From Prosopocoilus inquinatus (Eukaryota > Arthropoda > Insecta > Coleoptera > Lucanidae), in the NCBI GenBank assembly GCA_036172665.1, contig JAYKNF010000023.1:434001-498000 (forward strand): a stretch of DNA of 64,000 bases, written 5' to 3'. Under the pieces are notes generated by a model. That model saw nothing but the letters and a program-made list of their open reading frames with translations. It had not been told where the DNA came from and made no database searches. Of this stretch, positions 22,717 through 36,400 are shown piece after piece; the first letter of the stretch is position 1, and the number at the start of each line of letters is the position of its first letter. The translations under genes were made by a program, and so were the position numbers.

Positions 22717-24504
22717 CAACACGAATTAGCGTTGTTCCTGTGATATATCTAATCGATCCTTACTTATCTATCATGTTATTTGACGTTTGGATGGACTCCA
22801 GTAACCATGATGTGAGATACGAAGTTCTCGGAAGCAGCAGAAGCTGGAAATAGTTTTAAACGAAGCAACAGGCATTAGCGTTGTTCCTGTGATGTATCTA
22901 ATCGATCCTTACTCATCTATCATGTTATTTGACGTTTCGATGGACTCCAGTAACTCTGTTGTGAGATACGACGTTTCCGGACGCAGCAGAAGCTGGAAAT
23001 AGTTTTAAACGAAACAACACGTATTAGCGTTGTTCCTGTGATGTATCTAATCGATCCTTACTCATCTATCATGTTATTTGACGTTTGGATGGACTCCAGT
23101 AACTAGGATGAGAGATACAAAGATTTCGGACGCAGCAAAAGCTGGAAATAGTTTTGAACGAAACAACACCTATTAGCGTTGTTCCTGTGATGTATCTAAA
23201 CGATCCTTACTTATCTAACATGTTATTTAACGTTTGGATGTACTCCAGTAAGTCTGATGTGAGATACAAAGTTTTTGGACGCAGCAGGAGCTGGAAATAG
23301 TTTTAAACGAAACAACACGTATTAGCGTTGTTCCTGTGCCGTATCTAATCGATCCTTACTTATCTATCATGTTATTTGACGTTTGGATGGACTCCAGTAA
23401 CTCTGATGTGAGATACGACGTTTTCGGACGCAGCAGAAGCTGGAAATAGTTTTAAACGAAACAACACGTATTATCGTTGTTCCTGTGATGTATCTAATCG
23501 ATCCTTACTCATGTATCATGATATTTGACGTTTGGGTGGACTCCAGTAACTCTGATGAGAGATACAAAGATTTCGGACGCAGCAGAAGCTGGAAATAGTT
23601 TTGAACGATACACCACCTATTAGCGTTGTTCCTGTGATGTATCTAAACGATCCTTACTTATCTAACATGTTATTTGACGTTTGGATGGACATCAGTGAGT
23701 CTGATGTGAGATACAAAGTTTTGGGACGCAGCAGGAGCTGGAAATAGTTTTAAACGAAACAACACGTATTAGCGTTGTTCCTGTGCTGTATCTAATCGAT
23801 CCTTACTTATCTATCATGTTATTTGACGTTTGGATGGACTCCAGTAACCCTGACGTGAGATACGAAGTTCTCGGACGCAGCAGAAGCTGGAAATAGTTTT
23901 AAACGAAACAACACGCATTAGCGTTGTTCCTGTGATGTATCTAATCGATCCTTACTCATCTATCATGTTATTTGGCGTTACGATGGACTCCAGTAACTTA
24001 GATGTGAGATACCAAGTTCTCGGACGCAGCTGAAGCTAGAAATAGTTTTAAACGAAACAACACGTATTAGCGTTGTTCCTGTGATGTATCTAATCGATCC
24101 TTACTCATCTATCATGTTATTTGACGTTTGGATGGACTCCAGTAACTCTGATGTGAGATACAAAGTTTTTGGACGCAGCAGAAGCTGGAAATAGTTTTGA
24201 ACGAAACAACACGTATTAGCGTTGTTCCTGTGATGTATCTAATCGATCTTTACTTAGCTACTATGTTATTTGACGTTTCGATGGACTCCAGTAACTCTAA
24301 TGTGAGATATGAAATTTTCGGACGCAGCAGCAGCTGGAAATAGTTTGAAACGAAACAACACATATTAGCGTTGTTCCTGTGATGTATCTAATCGATCCTT
24401 ACTCATCTATCATGTTATTTGACGTTTGGATGGACTCCAGTAAGTCTGATGTGAGATACAATGTTTTTGGACGCAGCAGGAGCTGGAAATAGTTTTAAAC
24501 GAAA

Positions 24505-27500
24505 CGACACGCATTAGCGTTGTTCCTGTGATGTATCTAATCGATCCTTACTCATATATCATGTTATTTGACGTTTGGATGTACTCCAGTAACTCTGATG
24601 TGAGATACAAAGTTTTTATACGCAGCAGAAGCTGGAAATAGTTTAGAACGAAACAACACGTATTAGCGTTGTTCCTGTGATGTATCTAATCGATCCTTAC
24701 TTAGCTACTATGTTATTTGACATTTCGATGGACTCCAGTAACTCTAATGTGAGATACGAAATTTTCGGACGCAGCAGCAGCTGGAAATAGTTTTAAACGA
24801 GACAACACATATTAGCGTTGTTCCTGTGCTGTATCTAATCGATCCTTACTCATCTATCATGTTATTTGACGTTTCGATGGACTCCAGTAACTCTGATGTG
24901 AGATACAAAGTTTTTGGACGCAGCAGAAGCTGGAAATAGTTTTAAACGAAACAACACGCATTAGCGTTGTTCCTGTGATGTATCTAATCGATCCTTACTC
25001 ATCTATCATGTTATTTGGCGTTTCGATGGACTCCAGTAACTTAGATGTGAGATACGAAGTTCTCGGACGCAGCTGAAGCTAGAAATAGTTTTAAACGAAA
25101 CAACACGCATTAGCGTTGTTCCTGTAATGTATCTAACCGATCCTTACTCATCTATCATGTTATTTGGCGTTTCGATGGACTCCAGTAACTTAGATGTGAG
25201 ATACGAAGTTCTCGGACGCAGCTGAAGCTAGAAATAGTTTTAAACGAAACAACACGCATTAGCGTTGTTCCTGTGATGTATCTAATCGATCCTTACTCAT
25301 CTATCATGTTATTTGGCGTTTCGATGGACTCCAGTAACTTAGATGTGAGATACGAAGTTCTCGGACGCAGCTGAAGCTAGAAATAGTTTTAAACGAAACA
25401 ACACGCATTAGCGTTGTTCCTGTAATGTATCTAACCGATCCTTACTCATCTATCATGTTATTTGACGTTCGGACGGACTCCAGTAACTCTGATGAGAGAT
25501 ACAAAGTTCTCGGACGCAGTAGAAACTGGAAATAGTTTTGAACGAAGCAACACGTATTAGCGTTGTTCCTGTGATGTATCTAATCGATCCTTACTTATCT
25601 ACTATGTTATTTGACGTTTCGATGGACTCCAGTAACTCTAAAGTGAGATACGAAATTCTCGGACGCAGCAGCAGCTGGAGATAGTTTCAAACGAAACAAC
25701 ACATATTAGCGTTGTTGCTGTGATGTATCTAACCGATCCTTACTCATCTATCATGTTATTTGACGTTCGGACGGACTCCAGTAACTCTGATGAGAGATAC
25801 AAAGTTCTCGGACGCAGTAGAAACTGGAAATAGTTTTGAACGAAGCAACACGTATTAGCGTTGTTCCTGTGATGTATCTAATCGATCCTTACTCATATAT
25901 CATGTTATTTGGCGTTTCGATGGACTCCAGTAGCTCTGATGTGAGATACGACGTTTTCGGACGCAGCAGAAGCTGGAAATAGTTTTAAACGAAACAATAC
26001 GCATTAGCGTTGTTCCTGTGATGTATCTAATCGATCCTTACTCATCTATCATGTTATTTGGCGTTTCGATGGACTCCAGTAACTTAGATGTGAGATACGA
26101 AGTTCTCGGACGCAGCTGAAGCTAGAAATAGTTTTCAACGAAACAACACGCATTAGCGTTGTTCCCGTGTAGTATCTAATCGATCCTTACTCATCTATCA
26201 TGTTATTTGACGTTTCGATGGACTCCAGTAACTCTAATGTGAGATACGAAGTTCTCGGACGCAGCTGAAGCTAGAAATAGTTTTAAACGAAACAACACGC
26301 ATTAGCGTTGTTCCTGTGATGTATCTAACCGATCCTTACTCATCTATCATGTTATTTGACGTTCGGACGGACTCCAGTAACTCTGATGAGAGATACAAAG
26401 TTCTCGGACGCAGTAGAAACTGGAAATAGTTTTGAACGAAGCAACACGTATTAGCGTTGTTCCTGTGATGTATCTAATCGATCCTTACTTAGCTACTATG
26501 TTATTTGACGTTTCGATGGACTCCAGTAACTCTAATGTGAGATACGAAATTTTCGGACGCAGCAGCAGCTGGAAATAGTTTTAAACGAGACAACACATAT
26601 TAGCGTTGTTCCTGTGCTGTATCTAATCGATCCTTACTCATCTATCATGTTATTTGACGTTTCGATGGACTCCAGTAACTCTGATGTGAGATACAGAGTT
26701 TTTGGACGCAGCAGAAGCTGGAAATAGTTTTGAACGAAACAACACGCATTAGCGTTGTTCCTGTGATGTATCTAATCAATCCTTACTTATTTATCATGTT
26801 ATTTGACGTTTGGATGGACTCCAGTAACCCTGATGTGAGATACGAAGTTCTCGGACGCAGCAGAAGCTGGAAATAGTTTTAAACGAAACAACACGTATTA
26901 GCGTTGTTTCTGTGATGTATCTAATCGATCCTTACTCATCTATCATGTTATTTGACGTTTGGATGGACTCCAGTAACTCTGATGTGAGATACAAAGTTTT
27001 TGGACGCAGCAGAAGCTGGAAATAGTTTAGAACGAAACAACACGTATTAGCGTTGTTCCTGTGATGTATCTAATCGATCCTTACTTAGCTACTATGTTAT
27101 TTGACGTTTCGATGGACTCCAGTAACTCTAATGTGAGATACGAAATTTTCGGACTCAGCAGCAGCTGGAAATAGTTTTAAACGAGACAACACATATTAGC
27201 GTTGTTCCTGTGCTGTATCTAATCGATCCTTACTCATCTATCATGTTATTTGACGTTTCGATGGACTCCAGTAACTCTGATGTGAGATACAAAGTTTTTG
27301 GACGCAGCAGAAGCTGGAAATAGTTTTAAACGAAACAACACGCATTAGCGTTGTTCCTGTGATGTATCTAATCGATCCTTACTCATCTATCATGTTATTT
27401 GGCGTTTCGATGGACTCCAGTAACTTAGATGTGAGATACGAAGTTCTCGGACGCAGCTGAAGCTAGAAATAGTTTTAAACGAAACAACACGCATTAGCGT

Positions 27501-27931
27501 TGTTCCTGTGTAGTATCTAATCGACCCCTACTCATCTATCATGTTATTTGACGTTTCGATGGACTCCAGTAACTCTGATGTGAGATACAAAGTTTTTGGA
27601 CGCAGCAGCAGCTGGAAATAGTTTTAAACGAAACAACACGTATTAGCGTTGTTCCTGTGATGTATCTAATCGATCCTTACTCATCTATCATGTTATTTGA
27701 CGTTTCGATGGACTCCAGTAACTCTAATGTGGGAAACGAAATTTTCGGACGCAGCAGAAGCTGGAAATAGTTTTAAACGAAACAACACGCATTAGCGTTG
27801 TTCCTGTGATGTATCTAATCGATCCTTACTTATCTATCATGTTATTTGACGTTTGGATGGACTCCAGTAACCCTGACGTGAGATACGAAGTTCTAGGACG
27901 CAGCAGAAGCTGGAAATAGTTTTAAACGAAA
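24505..27931. repeat. 23-unit higher-order repeat, copy 2a
   Basis: 3427 bp, matching 1938-5364 at offset 22567. Private changes here include GGATGTACTCC near 24580, TTTTTATACGC near 24612, GACATTTCG near 24719, GTTGTTGCTG near 25715 and TTTTCAACG near 26134. It retains TTATTTATC (near 26788) and CCCTGATGTG as in copy 1a, so copies 1a and 2a correspond in position. Confidence 0.92.
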
Positions 27932-30900
27932 CAACACGCATTAGCGTTGTTCCTGTGATGTATCTAATCGATTCTTACTCATATATCATGTTATTTGACG
28001 TTTGGATGGACTCCAGTAACTCTGATGTGAGATACAAAGTTTTTGGACGCAGCAGAAGCTGGAAATAGTTTAGAACGAAACAACACGTATTAGCGTTGTT
28101 CCTGTGATGTATCTAATCGATCCTTACTTAGCTACTATGTTATTTGACGTTTCGATGGACTCCAGTAACTCTAATGTGAGATACGAAATTTTCGGACGCA
28201 GCAGCAGCTGGAAATAGTTTTAAACGAGACAACACATATTAGCGTTGTTCCTGTGCTGTATCTAATCGATCCTTACTCATCTATCATGTTATTTGACGTT
28301 TCGATGGACTCCAGTAACTCTGATGTGAGATACAAAGTTTTGGGACGCAGCAGAAGCTGGAAATAGTTTTAAACGAAACAACACGCATTAGCGTTGTTCC
28401 TGTGATGTATCTAATCGATCCTTACTCATCTATCATGTTATTTGGCGTTTCGATGGACTCCAGTAACTTAGATGTGAGATACGAAGTTCTCGGACGCAGC
28501 TGAAGCTAGAAATAGTTTTAAACGAAACAACACGCATTAGCGTTGTTCCTGTAATGTATCTAACCGATCCTTACTCATCTATCATGTTATTTGGCGTTTC
28601 GATGGACTCCAGTAACTTAGATGTGAGATACGAAGTTCTCGGACGCAGCTGAAGCTAGAAATAGTTTTAAACGAAACAACACGCATTAGCGTTGTTCCTG
28701 TGATGTATCTAATCGATCCTTACTCATCTATCATGTTATTTGGCGTTTCGATGGACTCCAGTAACTTAGATGTGAGATACGAAGTTCTCGGACGCAGCTG
28801 AAGCTAGAAATAGTTTTAAACGAAACAACACGCATTAGCGTTGTTCCTGTAATGTATCTAACCGATCCTTACTCATCTATCATGTTATTTGACGTTCGGA
28901 CGGACTCCAGTAACTCTGATGAGAGATACAAAGTTCTCGGACGCAGTAGAAACTGGAAATAGTTTTGAACGAAGCAACACGTATTAGCGTTGTTCCTGTG
29001 ATGTATCTAATCGATCCTTACTTATCTACTATGTTATTTGACGTTTCGATGGACTCCAGTAACTCTAAAGTGAGATACGAAATTCTCGGACGCAGCAGCA
29101 GCTGGAAATAGTTTCAAACGAAACAACACATATTAGCGTTGTTCCTGTGATGTATCTAACCGATCCTTACTCATCTATCATGTTATTTGACGTTCGGACG
29201 GACTCCAGTAACTCTGATGAGAGATACAAAGTTCTCGGACGCAGTAGAAACTGGAAATAGTTTTGAACGAAGCAACACGTATTAGCGTTGTTCCTGTGAT
29301 GTATCTAATCGATCCTTACTCATATATCATGTTATTTGGCGTTTCGATGGACTCCAGTAGCTCTGATGTGAGATACGACGTTTTCGGACGCAGCAGAAGC
29401 TGGAAATAGTTTTAAACGAAACAATACGCATTAGCGTTGTTCCTGTGATGTATCTAATCGATCCTTACTCATCTATCATGTTATTTGGCGTTTCGATGAA
29501 CTCCAGTAACTTAGATGTGAGATACGAAGTTCTCGGACGCAGCTGAAGCTAGAAATAGTTTTAAACGAAACAACACGCATTAGCGTTGTTCCCGTGTAGT
29601 ATCTAATCGATCCTTACTCATCTATCATGTTATTTGACGTTTCGATGGACTCCAGTAACTCTAATGTGAGATACGAAGTTCTCGGACGCAGCTGAAGCTA
29701 GAAATAGTTTTAAACGAAACAACACGCATTAGCGTTGTTCCTGTGATGTATCTAACCGATCCTTACTCATCTATCATGTTATTTGACGTTCGGACGGACT
29801 CCAGTAACTCTGATGAGAGATACAAAGTTCTCGGACGCAGTAGAAACTGGAAATAGTTTTGAACGAAGCAACACGTATTAGCGTTGTTCCTGTGATGTAT
29901 CTAATCGATCCTTACTTAGCTACTATGTTATTTGACGTTTCGATGGACTCCAGTAACTCTAATGTGAGATACGAAATTTTCGGACGCAGCAGCAGCTGGA
30001 AATAGTTTTAAACGAGACAACACATATTAGCGTTGTTCCTGTGCTGTATCTAATCGATCCTTACTCATCTATCATGTTATTTGACGTTTCGATGGACTCC
30101 AGTAACTCTGATGTGAGATACAGAGTTTTTGGACGCAGCAGAAGCTGGAAATAGTTTTGAACGAAACAACACGCATTAGCGTTGTTCCTGTGATGTATCT
30201 AATCAATCCTTACTTATCTATCATGTTATTTGACGTTTGGATGGACTCCAGTAACCCTGACGTGAGATACGAAGTTCTCGGACGCAGCAGAAGCTGGAAA
30301 TAGTTTTAAACGAAACAACACGTATTAGCGTTGTTTCTGTGATGTATCTAATCGATCCTTACTCATCTATCATGTTATTTGACGTTTGGATGGACTCCAG
30401 TAACTCTGATGTGAGATACAAAGTTTTTGGACGCAGCAGAAGCTGGAAATAGTTTAGAACGAAACAACACGTATTAGCGTTGTTCCTGTGATGTATCTAA
30501 TCGATCCTTACTTAGCTACTATGTTATTTGACGTTTCGATGGACTCCAGTAACTCTAATGTGAGATACGAAATTTTCGGACTCAGCAGCAGCTGGAAATA
30601 GTTTTAAACGAGACAACACATATTAGCGTTGTTCCTGTGCTGTATCTAATCGATCCTTACTCATCTATCATGTTATTTGACGTTTCGATGGACTCCAGTA
30701 ACTCTGATGTGAGATACAAAGTTTTTGGACGCAGCAGAAGCTGGAAATAGTTTTAAACGAAACAACACGCATTAGCGTTGTTCCTGTGATGTATCTAATC
30801 GATCCTTACTCATCTATCATGTTATTTGGCGTTTCGATGGACTCCAGTAACTTAGATGTGAGATACGAAGTTCTCGGACGCAGCTGAAGCTAGAAATAGT

Positions 30901-31358
30901 TTTAAACGAAACAACACGCATTAGCGTTGTTCCTGTGTAGTATCTAATCGACCCCTACTCATCTATCATGTTATTTGACGTTTCGATGGACTCCAGTAAC
31001 TCTGATGTGAGATACAAAGTTTTTGGACGCAGCAGCAGCTGGAAATAGTTTTAAACGAAACAACACGTATTAGCGTTGTTCCTGTGATGTATCTAATCGA
31101 TCCTTACTCATCTATCATGTTATTTGACGTTTCGATGGACTCCAGTAACTCTAATGTGGGAAACGAAATTTTCGGACGCAGCAGAAGCTGGAAATAGTTT
31201 TAAACGAAACAACACGCATTAGCGTTGTTCCTGTGATGTATCTAATCGATCCTTACTTATCTATCATGTTATTTGACGTTTGGATGGACTCCAGTAACCC
31301 TGACGTGAGATACGAAGTTCTAGGACGCAGCAGAAGCTGGAAATAGTTTTAAACGAAA
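27932..31358. repeat. 23-unit higher-order repeat, copy 2b
   Basis: Direct tandem copy of 24505-27931 (offset 3427) and equivalent of 5365-8791 (offset 22567). Differences include CGATTCTTAC near 27970, AAAGTTTTGGG near 28334 and GATGAACTCC near 29497. As in copy 1 it is followed by a class B unit instead of a third HOR copy. Confidence 0.92.
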
Positions 31359-33444
31359 CAACACGCATTAGCGTTGTTCCTGTGATGTATCTAATCGATC
31401 CTTACTCATCTATCATGTTATTTGGCGTTTCGATGGACTCCAGTAACTTAGATGTGAGATACGAAGTTCTCGGACGCAGCTGAAGCTAGAAATAGTTTTA
31501 AACGAAACAACACGCATTAGCGTTGTTCCTGTAATGTATCTAACCGATCCTTACTCATCTATCATGTTATTTGACGTTCGGACGGACTCCAGTAACTCTT
31601 ATAAGAGATACAAAGTTCTCGGACGCAGTAGAAACTGGAAATAGTTTTGAACGAAGCAACACGTATTAGCGTTGTTCCTGTGATGTATCTAATCGATCCT
31701 TACTCATATATCATGTTATTTAGCGTTTCGATGGACTCCAGTAGCTCTGATGTGAGATACGACGTTTTCGGACGCAGCAGAAGCTGGAAATAGTTTTAAA
31801 CGAAACAATACGCATTAGCGTTGTTCCTGTGATGTATCTAATCGATCCTTACTCATCTATCATGTTATTTGGCGTTTCGATGGACTCCAGTAACTTTGAT
31901 GTGAGATACGAAGTTCTCGGACGCAGCTGAAGCTAGAAATAGTTTTAAACGAAACAACACGTAGTAGCGTTGTTCCTGTGATGTATCTAATCGATCCTTA
32001 CTCATCTATCATATTATTTGACGTTTGGATGGACTCCAGTAACTCTGATGAGAGATACAAAGATTTCGGACGCAGCAGAAGCTGGAAATAGTTTTGAACG
32101 AAACAACACCTATTAGCGTTGTTCCTGTGATGTATCTAAACGATCCTTACTTATCTAACATGTTATTTAACGTTTGGATGTACTCCAGTAAGTCTGATGT
32201 GAGATACAAAGTTTTTGGACGCAGCAGGAGCTGGAAATAGTTTTAAACGAAACAACACGTACTAGCGTTGTTCCTGTGCCGTATCTAATCGATCCTTACT
32301 CATCTATCATGTTATTTGGCGTTTCGATGGACTCCAGTAACTTGGATGTGAGATACGAAGTTCTCGGACGCAGCTGAAGCTGGAAATAGTTTTAAACGAA
32401 ACAACACGCATTAGCGTTGTTCCTGTGATGTATCTAATCGATCCTTACTTATCTATCATGTTATTTAACGTTTGGATGTACTCCAGTAAGTCTGATGTGA
32501 GATACAAAGTTTTTGGACGCAGCAGGAGCTGGAAATAGTTTTAAACGAAACAACAAGTATTAGCGTTGTTCCTGTGCCGTATCTAATCGATCCTTACTTA
32601 TCTATCATGTTATTTGACGTTTGGATGGACTCCAGTAACTCTGATGAGAGATACAAAGATTTCGGACGCAGCAGAAGCTGGAAATAGTTTTGAACGATAC
32701 ACCACCTATTAGCGTTGTTCCTGTGATGTATCTAAACGATCCTTACTTATCTAACATGTTATTTGACGTTTGGATGGACACCAGTGAGTCTGATGTGAGA
32801 TACAAAGTTTTGGGACGCAGCAGGAGCTGGAAATAGTTTTAAACGAAACAACACGTATTAGCGTTGTTCCTGTGCTGTATCTAATCGATCCTTACTTATC
32901 TATCATGTTATTTGACGTTTGGATGGACTCCAGTAACCCTGACGTGAAATACGAAGTTCTCGGACGCAGCAGAAGCTGGAAATAGTTTTAAACGAAACAA
33001 CACGCATTAGCGTTGTTCCTGTGGTGTATCTAATCGATCCTTACTCATCTATCATGTTATTTGGCGTTTGGATGGACTCCAGTAACTCTGATGTGAGATA
33101 CAAAGTTTTTGGACGCAGCAGAAGCTGGAAATAGTTTAGAACGAAACAACACGTATTAGCGTTGTTCCTGTGATGTATCTAATCGATCCTTACTTAGCTA
33201 CTATGTTATTTGACGTTTCGATGGACTCCAGTAACTCTAATGTGAGATACGAAATTTTCGGACGCAGCAGCAGCTGGAAATAGTTTTAAACGAGACAACA
33301 CATATTAGCGTTGTTCCTGTGCTGTATCTAATCGATCCTTACTCATCTATCATGTTATTTGGCGTTACGATGGACTCCAGTAACTTAGATGTGAGATACG
33401 AAGTTCTCGGACGCAGCTGAAGCTAGAAATAGTTTTAAACGAAA

Positions 33445-36400
33445 CAACACGTATTAGCGTTGTTCCTGTGATGTATCTAATCGATCCTTACTCATCTATC
33501 ATGTTATTTGACGTTTCGATGGACTCCAGTAACTCTGATGTGAGATACAAAGTTTTTGGACGCAGCAGAAGCTGGAAATAGTTTTAAACGAAACAACACG
33601 CATTAGCGTTGTTCCTGTGATGTATCTAATCGATCCTTACTTATCTATCATGTTATTTGACGTTTGGATATACTCCAGTAACCCTGACGTGAGATACGAA
33701 GTTCTAGGACGCAGCAGAAGCTGGAAATAGTTTTAAACGAAACAACACGAATTAGCGTTGTTCCTGTGATGTATCTAATCGATCCTTACTCATCTATCAT
33801 GTTATTTGGCGTTTCGATGGACTCCAGTAACTTAGATGTGAGATACGAAGTTCTCGGACGCAGCTGAAGCTAGAAATAGTTTTAAACGAAACAACACGCA
33901 TTAGCGTTGTTCCTGTGATGTATCTAACCGATCCTTAATCATCTATCATGTTATTTGACGTTCGGACGGACTCCAGTAACTCTGATGAGAGATACAAAGT
34001 TCTCGGACGCAGTAGAAACTGGAAATAGTTTTGAACGAAGCAACACGTATTAGCGTTGTTCCTGTGATGTATCTAATCGATCCTTACTTATCTACTATGT
34101 TATTTGACGTTTCGATGGACTCCAGTAACTCTAAAGTGAGATACGAAATTCTCGGACGCAGCAGCAGCTGGAAATAGTTTCAAACGAAACAACACATATT
34201 AGCGTTGTTCCTGTGATGTATCTAACCGATCCTTACTCATCTATCATGTTATTTGACGTTCGGACGGACTCCAGTAACTCTGATGAGAGATACAAAGTTC
34301 TCGGACGCAGTAGAAACTGGAAATAGTTTTGAACGAAGCAACACGTATTAGCGTTGTTCCTGTGATGTATCTAATCGATCCTTACTCATATATCATGTTA
34401 TTTGGCGTTTCGATGGACTCCAGTAGCTCTGATGTGAGATACGACGTTTTCGGACGCAGCAGAAGCTGGAAATAGTTTTAAACGAAACAATACGCATTAG
34501 CGTTGTTCCTGTGATGTATCTAATCGATCCTTACTCATCTATCATGTTATTTGGCGTTTCGATGGACTCCAGTAACTTTGATGTGAGATACGAAGTTCTC
34601 GGACGCAGCTGAAGCTAGAAATAGTTTTAAACGAAACAACACGTAGTAGCGTTGTTCCTGTGATGTATCTAATCGATCCTTACTCATCTATCATGTTATT
34701 TGACGTTTGGATGGACTCCAGTAACTCTGATGAGAGATACAAAGATTTCGGACGCAGCAGAAGCTGGAAATAGTTTTGAAAGAAACAACACCTATTAGCG
34801 TTGTTCCTGTGATGTATCTAAACGATCCTTACTTATCTAACATGTTATTTAACGTTTGGATGGACTCCAGTAACTCTGATGAGATATACAAAGATTTCGG
34901 ACGCAGCAGAAGCTGGAAATAGTTTTGAACGAAACACCACCTATTAGCGTTGTTCCTGTGATGTATCTAAACGATCCTTACTTATCTAACATGTTATTTG
35001 ACGTTTGGATGGACTCCAGTAAGTCTGATGTGAGATACAAAGTTTTGGGACGCAGCAGGAGCTGGAAATAGTTTTAAACGAAACAACACGTATTAGCGTT
35101 GTTCCTGTGCTGTATCTAATCGATCCTTACTCATCTATCATGTTATTTGACGTTTGGATGGACTCCAGTAACTTAGATGTGAGATACGAAGTTCTCGGAC
35201 GCAGCTGAAGCTGGAAATAGTTTTGAACGAAACAACACCTATTAGCGTTGTTCCTGTGATGTATCTAAACGGTCCTTACTTATCTAACATGTTATTTAAC
35301 GTTTGGATGTACTCCAGTAAGTCTGATGTGAGATACAAAGTTTTTGGACGCAGCAGGAGCTGGAAATAGTTTTAAACGAAACAACACGCATTAGCGTTGT
35401 TCCTGTGATGTATCTAATCGATCCTTACTCATCTATCATGTTATTTGGCGTTTTGATGGACTCCAGTAACTTAGATGTGAGATACGAAGTTCTCGGACGC
35501 AGCTGAAGCTAGAAATAGTTTTAAACGAAACAACACGTAGTAGCGTTGTTCCTGTGATGTATCTAATCGATCCTTACTCATCTATCATGTTATTTGACGT
35601 TTGGATGGACTCCAGTAACTCTGATGAGAGATACAAAGATTTCGGACGCAGCAGAAGCTGGAAATAGTTTTGAAAGAAACAACACCTATTAGCGTTGTTC
35701 CTGTGATGTATCTAAACGATCCTTACTTATCTAACATGTTATTTAACGTTTGGATGGACTCCAGTAACTCTGATGAGATATACAAAGATTTCGGACGCAG
35801 CAGAAGCTGGAAATAGTTTTGAACGAAACAACACCTATTAGCGTTGTTCCTGTGATGTATCTAAACGGTCCTTACTTATCTAACATGTTATTTAACGTTT
35901 GGATGTACTCCAGTAAGTCTGATGTGAGATACAAAGTTTTTGGACGCAGCAGGAGCTGGAAATAGTTTTAAACGAAACAACACGTATTAGCGTTGTTCCT
36001 GTGCCGTATCTAATCGATCCTTACTTATCTATCATGTTATTTGACGTTTGGATGGACTCCAGTAACTCTGATGTGAGATACGACGTTTTCGGACGTAGCA
36101 GAAGCTGGAAATAGTTTTAAACGAAACAACACGTATTATCGTTGTTCCTGTGATGTATCTAATCGATCCTTACTCATGTATCATGTTATTTGACGTTTGG
36201 GTGGACTCCAGTAACTCTGATGAGAGATACAAAGATTTCGGACGCAGCAGAAGCTGGAAATAGTTTTGAACGATACACCACCTATTAGCGTTGTTCCTGT
36301 GATGTATCTAAACGATCCTTACTTATCTAACATGTTATTTGACGTTTGGATGGACACCAGTGAGTCTGATGTGAGATACAAAGTTTTGGGACGCAGCAGG

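Larger units (their letters stand above)
22419..33444. repeat. 74-unit duplicon, copy 2
   Basis: 11026 bp (74 x 149), the second copy of 1-11175. Relative to copy 1 it has one additional class F unit (around 23757-23905) and lacks two units that lie near 10581-10878 in copy 1. It contains both 23-unit HORs. Beyond 33444 the two copies diverge: copy 1 continues with a D unit, copy 2 with an A-like unit. Its first two units are also the last two units of the upstream 12-unit HOR, so the junction between the two structures lies inside shared sequence. Confidence 0.92.
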
